Part shown: positions 35,896-48,009 of the stretch, piece by piece
Layout of the letters: each line of letters starts with the position of its first letter
Position numbering within the stretch: position 1 is the stretch's first letter
Source: Gymnorhina tibicen
Lineage: Eukaryota; Chordata; Aves; Passeriformes; Artamidae
NCBI GenBank assembly: GCA_013399875.1
Contig: VXAZ01005702.1
Coordinates: forward strand, 475,768-539,767
Direction of reading: 5' to 3'
DNA length: 64,000 nucleotides
Position numbers and translations under genes: made by a program
The notes under the pieces: model-generated
Seen by the model: only the letters and a program-made list of their open reading frames with translations
What the model was told of the DNA's origin: nothing
Database searches by the model: none

Positions 35896-38721
35896 GTTCT
35901 TCTGGCATAAGAGACTTGGGAGAGAATGGCTTCCAATGTGGCATGGGAGTAAATTACAGACCTTCCTCATGTAGATAGAAAAGTGTACTTTTAAATTGAC
36001 CATGAAAAATATTCTGATTAAAAGCTCTAGTAATATCTACTTCCCTTCTCCCCGCCATTTGCAAAAGCTATTTTTTGCATTCTCCATGACATCAGAAAAT
36101 TTGAAGAGGTGTAATCAACCAACATGTGGTATGTAACTACATTAATTGCATTGACAACCATAAAAATATTGTTCAGTAACAAGCAGAGAAGAAAAACTCT
36201 CTCAACTTCAAAAGTTATCTAACGAAGTGAAGAACTTTAAGAGCATTTTAGAAATCCCTCGTACTGAAATAAAGATAACACTGAGCTGGCATTCAATAGA
36301 TGTGAGTGTGAGAAATATTCACATATTAGCTAGCTAAAGTATTGGTTTTCACCTTTGACTTGATTTGCATTTACTATACTGTCGATGAGCGAAATGGCAA
36401 CTGCTCTGGAAATGCCCATATGGGACGGGTAATAGCTTTTTCATTTTTAAGATAGAGAAAATATGTTAATAAATACATTTTTGAAAACCATTTCTACCTT
36501 TCAAAAGCCATGCACTTTAACAGCAACCTATAAACTGCAAAACACCATCATTGATTAAAGCACTAAATACATTGTAAAGATTTTATCTATGTATCTTATG
36601 CTATAAGATTAATTTCTCTTACTTTCTGGTTCTTAGATGTATTCACAAATAGTTCTCAATGCTATAAATGAGTGAGATTCAACTGTGACGAGAATATAAA
36701 GTAGCTTTGCACAAACAATTAGTCAAGATTTCCCATGTTTTCACCTAAGTTATCCCAGAGAAAACTCAGGAAACAGGCTGCTTTCTTCATTCCTGTGGTG
36801 TTTTGAATACACTCACTTGCACAGAAGAGTGTAATTCAAGGTGTCTTGCAGAACATAATGAAGGAAAATAACACTTTTTAGTCAAAGACTTTCCTTTAGC
36901 TATCCACAAGAATGGAACAGAAATCCAAACAAAGTATTTGATTTGGAGCAAGTTTTGCCAGGCGCTTGTGGAGGCGGTATATCAGGTCCTAGGATTATCA
37001 GCGAGTGAGAACAAGCACCTGAGGAAAAAAGATAATAAAGGTGAACTTGCAGTGAAAAAGCTACAAGCAGAAAGTTCTAGGAAAGATTAAGATAGGATTT
37101 ATGATTTCTTTCTCTTCAGATAAGCAAGCACAGTTTAAATGTCATTGTGGCATGACTAATGTGAGTGCATGTGTTCTATGGTGATAATGTGGTATCACCC
37201 ACTTCAGGGGGTCCTGCTGAGATTTGGGTTGCTCTGAGGACAGCTATAAAATTGGGAAGTAAACACTGAACATTTTTCTACTGTCTTGATCCTTTTACAC
37301 TGTGATGAGCACTTGTTTGTATAAGCAATTTGAGCACATCTAAGGAACTGCTTGGACAGAGTACTGAGTGAAGATTGCGTGGAACCATTAACAGATGCCA
37401 GGACAAGTCTCATTTAGACACAGACTCCTTTTTGTGGGATTGCATCTGACTACCTTCATGGACTCAGTTTAGATTATTAGACTACAAATTAAACTCATCA
37501 GAGAAGATCTTTACCATCGCTACAACTTTAAAACTCCAACCAAGTCTAATACTAATAGTGTTGATGTAGTCTGAAAAGAAATCAGTTTTTAAGAGGTGCT
37601 TATTAATGAAAGAAAAGTGAGGTTTTTAAACTTTATTCCTTTCCTCTTTATTATGTCAGTACTGTACTGAAATAAAATAAGTTTATATTTCAGAACTCAG
37701 ACTCTGAATGTACATAAACACTTCTTCATTATTCACTGAGGTGAGTTAACCAAACATGCTTTCATAGTTACGATAGAAAAATGTCAAAGTAATCCTTTTC
37801 AGTTGCAATCAACATGAGCTGGCACTCTGCTGCCTAACCCTTGTAACTAAAGCACTTAGAAATTAATAGTGTGATGATAAGGATATAAATAATATTAACT
37901 TGCTGGTAATATGATTATATGCAAACTAACGTAGTTTAAAAACAATTTGATGATATTTTGTATCATGGTGTCACCAGAAAAAATGTACAAGCATTTTACT
38001 AAGTATATGGGCAGTATGACCACCAAAGTGGCAAGCAAAGAGGTGGGCACGTGTCTAATTAATGTAGAAGTGCAAGCCGGAGAAAGGTTAAATTTAAAGG
38101 GGTGCAAACAGGATTCCTTGGGTATACAAAAGGATGACTGACAAAACAAAGGAAACTAGAGAAACATGATTGGAACAGAGTAGACTCCCCTTCTGAGGAG
38201 AGGAAAATGACATAAAACCATCAGATATAAGTAGAGAAAAATCAGAGAATAAAGATGAGAAAATCACTTTGATTTTGGCCCTTGATCAGTGAGTCCTCCA
38301 GCCTGATCATTTGGACATCAGTGACTAATAACACCAAGAAGAATGGCCACTGTTAGCAACTATAGATCACTGGCTCTATGTTATTGTGTATTCACAGATA
38401 ATTCAGAACATAGGTATAAAGGACTAACAGTTTTGTATGTGTAGTGATCATGATTAATAATTTGCAAGTAAAACTTTAGCAAAAAAAGTACCACTAATTC
38501 ATTCAGTGAAGTTTGAAAACTGGCCTGGTTTGTCAGTCTTCTAAACAATTCCATCACAACAATGTCTGATTACTTAACTGTTATCTATCTGTCTACCAAT
38601 CTATGTATTCAATTGAAATGTGCTGAATTTTTGAACCATTTCCTCTTGTCTTAAAAATTCTTCCTTGGTAACTGTCATATTTTCATAGATAGGAAAGGGA
38701 CTATCAATATCCCAATTTACA

Positions 38722-38755
38722 CATATTGGTATAAAAGGCATATTGGTATAAAAGG
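38722..38755. repeat. 17-bp tandem duplication
   Basis: CATATTGGTATAAAAGG occurs twice head to tail (38,722-38,738 and 38,739-38,755) with no mismatch. Confidence 0.95.
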
Positions 38756-41700
38756 TTGCCTTGAAGTTTCCTGGTAGACTTTCTGGTGGTGTTAAATATA
38801 TTTGATACAGGGTGCAACTCTTACCTTCCCTTCCTAGAACTGCAATTTGTTTCAGAAGTACTTTAAATGCAATGAGGTCTGCCAGACTACAACTCAACAA
38901 GAGTGGTTCCAGTATTGCTTTAATTTTATTACCACTGGCAATGTTAGGGTAATTAGCTAATTAATATGGTAATAATATTAGAAAAAACATCAGATGGGGA
39001 TTAATTAGTCATACTAAATATCTCATATTTCATGAGTTATTTTATGGCCCAAGAGAAAAAGGAAATTAAATGAAGGCTTAAAACCCTAGTTAGTAAGTAA
39101 TTCTGCTCCTTTCTTTTAAAGCAACACATTAAATAACGTTTCTCCTATATGAAGAGTAGGAAAAAAGGAGTTACAAATACACATTTGTTGTTATTATATA
39201 TGAATGTATACTAATAGAATAAAGTTATACATCTACATAAACCTGTTCTACAGCAGTATTTAGCTGTGCCTGGTTACTCATCTCTCCACAGAATGGAGTC
39301 AAAATAATTGACACTGATTATTTATCACTGAGGAAAACATTTTTAATGGGAAAAAAGATCATCATGTCACTACTAATACTGCAAGTTATTTAAAGAGAAT
39401 GTTATCACTGGGTGAACATACATTATAGAGCTTTATGAAATGCCTTTGAAAATTAAAATCAAAATGGAACATCAGAACTCTTTTATTTATCTCTGTGTGT
39501 TTAATGGTAATGAAATATGCAAGACCAAGCTTTGGATGATGAATTCTCTTATTCAGTAAACAGGGACAGCACTGTTTCCTCCTTCCTTCCTTACCTATAA
39601 TAGCTACTTGCATGAAATAGAGAGAGGGGATGTGGTGTAAAATGGATTATGTTATTATCAAAAAAACCCTCAGCATTTTATGTTTAATTTGATTTAACGA
39701 TCTGCCTCAGTTGGAATGACAATGTTTTGCCAGTTTCTTGTGAGACTATTGGAAATATCCAGTGATGCTTCTCATTTTGCATGAGTTGAAATGCAAATCT
39801 TCCGGGGACAAACTCAGCAAATCACTTCAGCATTAAATAACAGTTAATAGGATATGAGCACATGAATCAGATCTTCAGTGCATACACAGCACTGACCCTG
39901 ATCTGTTTAGCTTTTTCTTTGTGTCAAGTCTTGATCCCTGACTTCTGTAATGATCTCTGTCATCACTGAATTCATTGCAAGAACATAGTCTCATACTGCC
40001 AAAATTGAATCAGGGTATTTGGGCCGTCAGGTTTGTTATGTGCCATCAAAAAAATAACGTTCAAGGCTCAAAGCCTTGAAACCACAGTGAAATAGAATTC
40101 ATAAAAAGTAACACAGGATTAATTTGAATGAATTCTTAGTTTTATACTTAATTCATGGAAGTTTTTGTGCATCAAGGGTTGAGGTGAGAGGATTCGTTTC
40201 CGGAATCAAAATTCCAGTTGCTGTACCAAAAAGCTAGAGGAAATCACTTGTACAATGTAGATTAAGAACTTCATTTATAAGAATTTTATAAGAATTTATA
40301 ATAAGTTTAATTCCTAAATATCTTACTTCTAGATTTAAAGTCTAACATATCACTCTGCTAAGACAAGAAATGTAAAGGGCTGTAGTCCAACCCCTTAGAC
40401 CACGCTGTGGTCCAGGAATGGTGATGACAAAGCCTAAAGCCAAGAATCCTGGGTAATGCTCTCTTTCCAGTGAGGCCAACATGATACAGCTTTGTCTGTC
40501 GATACTAAGTTGACTGGAAGGAGTAAATAGAAAGATTTTGGAATGACTGGAGTATTAAAATAATAAATTGCACAGGCTTAGCATCCTGACAGCAAGAGAG
40601 AATATTTAGGATTGACTATATCTGCATTCCAGGTCTTAGTTTCTGTCAAAATATGTAAAAAAACCTATTTTTCCATAAACATCTCCATAAATGTCACCAT
40701 TATGCAGAATCAGTTTTTTCTATGTTACACATATTACCTGTAATTATGCTTCCTAGCAGCCAGTGAGTTGTCAGAGACATCCTAATATAAAACTTCATAA
40801 TCAGTACTTCTTTTTCAGTCCAAGGAGAGAAACAGGGCAACTTCACAAAATTTGCTACAACAATGGCAAATTCCTCTAGATATCCAGCAGCAATATCTTC
40901 TCCTTCTAAATGGAAGCAGGAATGGGGAACAACTCTCTTCCCTTTGCACTTTTTGAAGCTTCTCCACTTGAAAAGTTGCACAGGGTAGAACAAGGAGCCT
41001 TGCAGGTGCTTACTGCTGTGCTTAGTTTTCTTACTGAGCAGGGCTCCCTTTCAGCCTCTGCTGATAATAAAGCCATAAGAAATTAAAGAAGTTCTGTACT
41101 TCTTTAGAAGGGAAAGAACTACAGTGCTAATAAAATTTTAAGTCACAAACTATCTGGCACTGCTGTCTCTTGAGAAGTAAAAAGGGAATAAAATTATTCT
41201 TACTAGCCTAGAGATCTCTTCCCCACCAAAAAAAACTGTTTTAAGTGAGAAGTTTGTTTGGAAAGCTCAAAAGCAAATTAATTCCTCTAATAACAGAGGG
41301 ATTCTGGCAAGGCAAATGTTAACCTTTTTCACAGCATATATGTACACAATCTATGATTCTTAAAATTCACTTCAGATACCAGGAGTATCTCTGGAGAATT
41401 TATTACACTTGATTATTCCACTTAAGTATTCATAAATATTTATGCACCAATTGATGTTCTCGATATAATCTTTCAGTGGTTGGTACAAATATGTCACTAA
41501 AAAGAACAGTGAGGGAATCTGCAATTAGCAATTAGTGATTCAAACATATCATGTGGAAAGTTGAAAATCTCACTTGTATAAAAGAAGCTTCTGCATTAAA
41601 CATATGGTTTAGTTTAGTTTTCAAATGCAAGTCACCACCAGAGAGCTAAGCCTGTTCTCTAAAGACTGAGCTATGAAACTACAGTAATATGTAAAGGCAA

Positions 41701-44248
41701 GAGCATTCACTTGAATTAACTTACAAGAGCTTTGTTTACCCAAATAGTATGCAAATTTTTGATGACTGATCCATTTGTTTTTAACTTTTTTTTCATCCTT
41801 TTCTCAGATACATTTACATTTCTCTTGACCAATATGACACTTAGAGTTTTACATTCCTTATTATCCTTAATAAGGAATTCTATGTTCTTGCAGTATATTA
41901 CTTCATGCAAACAGCTGCCAATAAAATCTGTTTCCTTGATTTAGAATTTCATATGAGCTCACTTTTTGTTGTGGAGGTAGTAACCAGACATTACTGTTCT
42001 GCTTTCTTTCATAGGAACCTCATATGCAATATGTAAATAGGAACAAAGTATTAAACCATCATTTCTTTTTATGTGTCATTTATGATCAAATACAACAGTG
42101 GTTTATGAAACACTAATCAGGCAGGCCGCATGTTACCACATTTTGTCTGAGTATGTGTAATCATTATTTTTAATTGGTTTCCTAAAATGAATGACTGTAT
42201 TTCTTTTTGTCCCCAAATTCATAGTGTCTTAGGTTCCATTCACTGCAGTGGAAACTTTGAGTTAGTGTCAGATTTAAATACAAAAGAGATAGTGCCCACC
42301 TACCTCTCGATGATCTCCATGTGGAATTTCTTCCCCTATTCACTTTGCCCAGGCTTGTACTCATAACTAACCTACAGATTGCTCTGCTATCACATCCTGA
42401 GACAAGCAAAAAAAACCCCACTTGCTCCATGGTTGATGTCATTAACCCTAGCAGCTGCCCATGACATCTTTTAACTTGGAAGCTCAGCCATAAGAAGGCT
42501 GCCAGGGAAAATCTCTATGGCTTAGTTGGGTGAAGTTCATCACCCTGCATATGCACTTACTTTACCCAGAGAACGTCCCCATTGTCTGTGACTTGTGCCT
42601 GACTAGATCTTAACCAAGAAGACCTGTTTTGCTATTATTCTGCCAAAAATGTGTAGATTCACTTCAGTGCCCGCTTTACACGCAGGCAAAATAAGAAGTA
42701 ATTGATCAGAGCAAGCTGGCAGCCAGACACTGCGAAACAGTACTTGCAAAAATATTAATGCCAGAGCCCTGAGAGAAAACAGGCATGCTTGTACTGTGGT
42801 GGCTCTTGTTCCTGAGGGAATTGCTGTGTGTCAGCTGCTGTCCACAGGGAGGCCTGATGCCCTTGGCAGCTCTCACTGTGGGCTTACTTTTCTTACCTAG
42901 AGCAGCAAAAGCCTAAAGCTTTGGCAGGGCTGTCACCAACAACACATCTCTCACTGTGTGGCTTTCAGAGTCACGAAATTCAGAGAAACAGACAGTGTGA
43001 CAAACAGATTCCAAACTTTTCTCTTTTTTTGGTCCCCGAGAAAAGAGATATTGCAACTAAAAGATGTTTCTGGACACTTTAGGAATAGCCTTACTTCATA
43101 ATGGGTCAGGAGATGGCTGTAATAGGCCTAAGTCTTTTGTTCAGGCAATTGTACTCTACAAGTTCGAAGCCAGCAAGCCCCCTTTTATTGACTATTCTCC
43201 TCTGTACCGTGTAAACATCTCTACCTCCTATAATTTTTACTGCAAAGAAAAATGATTTCTTGTGAAGTAATATGTTTGGAAGGTGGAAACCAATCATTTA
43301 GGACATGGAAAACATATATTTGTTGTCAAAGAGAAGTGTTCTGCCAAGACAAACTGTAACTGGGCCAAACATTAAAAAATCTGTTCCTTCAATGCTCAAA
43401 ACCTATCCCTTCATCATACAAGTTACAAGCAAAAGGGAAAAATACCTTACTTGAGCTTGTGTTCTTTCCAATATATAACGAAACCATACTTGCTTGGATT
43501 CAGACAAGCAGATTTTCCAGGTTTTTTTATATTTCCTTAGATTGTGAGAAATAAATTGAATTTGAGAATCTTATCCCAGGAATTGCTCAGAAGGAGGGTT
43601 ATTGCTTCTGTTAACATGTTTTTTGATTGAATATGTTAATATACTTTCACTATGGTTATGCCATTTCTAGCTTTCTAACTCACTCAGAGATATAGGCAAT
43701 GAAGTGATCAAAACAACTATCATTGGAGGTGGCAAAAGGAGTCAAGCAGGATTATTTCTATGTATGAATACAGTTTCTATTTTATGTGAACTAAAATTTG
43801 ATGTCAAAACACTAGAATGGGCTTTTTATATATTGCTAGTATCTCTCTCATTTGCATAATGTAAGTTATAATCAATGCAATATTTTATTGCAAATTTGAA
43901 ACATAAGTGTCTCATTTATGAAATTAGGCAGAAAAGATAGATCCTTTTAAATGTGCATGAAAGACATGAATACTGACAGAAATTCAGAAGATTAATATGT
44001 CAAGTGAATGTCACTTAGGGACATAAATTCACAGCATCCTCTTCTGAGATTCACAGTCATATTCCAGTTTTGGCATTACTGAAAACTTCAGCAAGGGAGA
44101 AATAATGCAGATATGGTATCAGCAGAAGCAAAAGCATATTCACATTAACCAGTTTTTGAATACTCTTCTGTCAAAACTGCAACTAGAAAATGATGCTGGC
44201 TAGAGAAAGCCAGTGAGGCTCCAAGTGATTTAAAACAAGTGAGATGTT

Positions 44249-44734
44249 TTGGCTAAGAAAAGCAAGTACCTAAATAAAATGGAAAGGAACAAGAACCCAG
44301 TTAAAGAAAATATTTTATGTGCAGGTGAAGAGATGCAAATCTATATCATGAAGAAAAAGGTAGATGAGTTCTTCAGCTTACACAGTAAACAGACTCTTGG
44401 TGAAGAAGCTCTTTCTCATAAAAAGTCCCATTTGTGCAGTCAAAATAACAGCAGAGAAGAGAGTGAGAAAATCCAGACTGTGAACAAGCTGGAATACACT
44501 GTCTGTGAAGAAACGGTTCTGTTCATTAGAAATAATCTCTTTGCTAGTTTGAAAATATTAAGAATCCTTAGAGAAGGATTCGTGTTGGTTAGAAGACAAA
44601 TGAAAATCAGTGAATTAAAAAAATATCGAAGAATACACATCATAAACCAAAAGGAAGGTTACAGGCATACCTCACATTCACATTCTTTTGTTCAAAAGAA
44701 GGGATTTTGTAGCATATCCAAGAAAGCTTTCTGA
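44249..44734 (+). other. Unexplained open frame of 161 codons
   Basis: The frame runs from a TTG at 44,249 (the first in-frame ATG is at 44,279, giving about 151 residues) to a stop at 44,732-44,734. The product is very lysine-rich and polar with no signal peptide or membrane segment. It shows no domain I recognise and no CR1 or LTR similarity. Base composition is AT-rich like its surroundings, and no promoter or polyadenylation context stands out. By a rough estimate, one open frame this long in 64 kb of such DNA is somewhat unlikely but not rare, so chance is the leading explanation. Confidence 0.15.
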
Positions 44735-45828
44735 AAGTACGAAATATGGAGTTGAGATTATCAAAATAAAAAATAGAAGACATGCAAGAAATTTTAGGTA
44801 GAACAAGTTTATGTTTGAAAGGTGATGCTTAAGTAGAAAGAGCGAAGGAGTCATGGTGTCCTTCCCTCTAAAAACTCAACAAAGATTCAATAGGGAAACT
44901 TTGTCATAAGGACAAAGAGGAAGTCATAAGGACAGAGGAAAGATGGAGGAAGTGCCAAGTTCTGAACACTGTGAACATTCAGACATCTGGAACATTTCTA
45001 GTGTCACTGAATTATTACAGGGACAGATACAAACTTTTCATTCCACAAGAAATATTCAAACTTTTCTATAGAGAAGAAACTCCATCTTGGAATAAAATTG
45101 TCAGTACTGAAGAAAGAATGCTGTCTCATTTAGGGGAAGTTGCTTTTCTGTCTCTTTTTACTAGCAGCATCTGCAAATACATTAGCTAACAGGGCAAGAA
45201 GTACAAAATAATCAATGCAATTATATTGTTTCTGTCCTATTAAAGTGCTCAGAAAGGATTGAACCTTCACCATTTCCAGTACAGGTAAATAACACTCTCA
45301 GCGTAATATATGGAATAAAGGGGGGGGAAAAAGAAATGACACATTATTTCCTATGTCTGTTTGCCTACTTCCAAACTAAAATAATCCCAGATTTAGTTTA
45401 TGGGATAGTCCTGCTGCTGGTTTGTGGTACTGTTTTACTGAGTTTTGATAAAAGATACTATTTGTTCCACTATTCATTCCCCTAAAATAAACCCGTCTTT
45501 CTTCACCTGTTATGAGCCAGTCACTGGAGAACACATAAGTGCTGAAGTTGTATAAAAAACACTTCTTAGATTAACACTGAGTGAATTTTCTCCTTGCCTA
45601 CAAGATAATTACATTTCTGATGTTGCCCACTTGGAGATGCACTTAAAAGTATCAGCAGTGCTTGAGATAACATCTGCTAAGTGCTTTTTGATTAAGTCTT
45701 TTATAATTACTCATTTTCACAAAGCATGTGTCTATTTGAAGGGCACCTCAGTTATCAAAGAGAGTATGCTAATGGAAGCCTTTCACTATTTTGGATTTCT
45801 TACACTGATTTGACATTTCGTTTAGGTT

Positions 45829-46472
45829 TATGAGAAGTCAGAAAAGGCTGTGGATGCTCTGTGTCATGACTGCTTAAATTTTTACGTGTAACCCGAAGTA
45901 TGTGCCATCTATGAAGAGATGATGGATGTATTTGTTAGCTCAAGTTTGGAAGCTTGTTGGCTCAGACTGGAGAATCACAGTATATCTGGCAATAGAAGAG
46001 ATCACAAACAAAAACCACTCAGACTACAGTTCTTAAAAAGAATTTTGTACTAGGTGCACCTCAATTCCTAATCAATGAAATCATTTTAGGAGACTGCTGG
46101 AAAATCTAAGATAACTGAAAAACACCTTAATAATTCCTGCAATAATTACATTTTTTTTAATTTAAAAATTCAAGGAGACTTTCAAATCTTGCATGAAATA
46201 CCTGAGAAAACTGAATAATCCCATGAGAATTACCAGAAAGTTCTTGCCTGTCTATCAACTGGTCAAGTAATCTCACCAGATGTTGTTGATGATTTAATTA
46301 AGTCATTGGAGATATAAACATATAATGATTTAAAAAAGAATCATCTAAAATGTGAGATGCTTCTCATCCTCTTTGCAGAAACTATATGATCAGATGTCCT
46401 TAAAATGTTTTCAGTCATCAACTCAAAAAAGAGTTGTAAACATCTCAGGAAAGAAAGTTATATTCAAAGAAG
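45829..46472 (+). other. Patchy protein-like frame with an exon-like block, unproven
   Basis: Frame 1 reads YEKSEKAVDALCHDCLNFYV from 45,829, preceded by TTGACATTTCGTTTAG, which could be an acceptor. The same frame further on reads GQVISPDVVDDLIKSLEI ending at a stop at 46,315. A separate block, 46,379-46,472, is preceded by TTCTCATCCTCTTTGCAG and followed by GTAAGA. It is open in one frame (KLYDQMSLKCFQSSTQKR at its start) over 94 bases. Stops separate these pieces, so at best it is a degraded gene copy or unlinked exons. I do not recognise the protein. Confidence 0.15.
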
Positions 46473-47897
46473 GTAAGAATATATCAAGAAATACATTTGT
46501 TGGTGTTCAAAGCAGATGGTGGGACATTTGAGAAAAACTGCATTACATTTTTCTCTAGGCCTCAGCAATACTAGGTGAAACACTGAAAAACAAGACATTC
46601 CTGGGTAAAGAGATAGTATGGATTCTGACCCCTATAGAAACCATTCCCTGGCCTTTTGTTATACCAGCTGTGGAATGCAAGCAAAACACTTCCATAACTT
46701 TTGAAACATGCCTGGTGACTAGCAGGACAAGAACATGCTGAAGGTCAAATAGTGAGTAGAGACCTCAGCATGCACTGGGAGATATTAATAGAAGATGCTG
46801 AGATATGCAGAAAAAAGCCAACACAGCTACTGATTATCAGGAAAAAAAGCTGTGACTCAAAAGATCCAGAAATAGTGAACTAATTTGTGCATTTTCATGA
46901 GCAAAGCAGGTTTCATCAAATTATTTATTGATTGATAAAAATAATAAATTACAGAGATAAATTACACTTCAGAGACCTTTCACATGTGACTTGTAGACCA
47001 AAAAAAGGCTAATCTTAGAAAACTGAATTTCTAAATCTTAGGCAGAGGAGAACTCATGTTATTTTGCATATATGTCATGACACAAATGCTAATAGTAAAT
47101 CGATCATAATTACTGCTTTAAACTTGACAGTAGTAATGATGTTAGAGCATAGACCCAGACAACGTTTTTACATTAACAAAACAGAGGGCTTCCTTTAGGA
47201 TTTATGTACACAGACCACATTTTTCCAGTTCGATATTGTGAGTGCTTCTGCAGGGAAAAATAGAAAACTTGAGAATAGTTTGAAAACAGGCCTTTCCAAG
47301 TTTGGACAACATTTTGGAGAAGAACTAGGAAATCATTACTCATCTTTTTATTCCCAGAACTGTAGCAATGGATAAAACCATAAATGCTATTACTAGATTT
47401 TCTATGACAAACTGCCACAACTGACTGTGGACAATTTCTGCCATTAAGAATTCCTTGCCACATACAGATTGTCAAGAGGAATCTTGGAGATGAATACAAT
47501 GTGAGTTCATCATACTAAGTACAACAAAAAGTCATGTCTGAAGACAGAAAAAATGTGAATTTACAATTAGTAACTGCATCATCCATATCTAGTGTTATTC
47601 TGAAACATAGCTGTGCTCATTAATAATGAATAGTTATTTACTAGTAATGTAATTAAGTGGTAGAAATATCCAGCTGGAATTGTGTGCCAGCCGAATTAGG
47701 AATAATGAAGAGGAGAGTGTAAGGAACTGATTAAGTAAAGGTCTGGAGAGCAGAGAGAGGAAGATGAAAAGAGTAGTTCTGTCTGAAACATCCAGTCCAT
47801 GGAACATACTTTTTAGAAGTGCAAGAATGCTTGCTTTCCTTATTGATGATACATTAAAGCAAATTATGTAAGTTTTTAATTTTAAGTATTACTTTTT

Positions 47898-48009
47898 GAA
47901 CAATAAATATGTTAAGCTTATCATTACATTAAAAAATATCAGACAGGACAATAAATATGAACAATAAGTATGTTAAGCTTATCATTATATTAAAAAATAT
48001 CAGACAGGA
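47898..48009. repeat. Imperfect 61-bp tandem duplication
   Basis: A unit starting GAACAATAA and containing TATGTTAAGCTTATCATTA begins at 47,898 and again at 47,959. The copies differ at a few positions (for example AAATATG versus AAGTATG, and CATTACATT versus CATTATATT). The second copy ends after about 51 bases. Confidence 0.92.

Noticed and set aside
46560..46739. 60-codon open block after TTTTTCTCTAG
   Set aside because: Looks like an exon start, but the preceding splice-flanked block ends in a phase that meets a stop here, and no donor follows at a sensible place.
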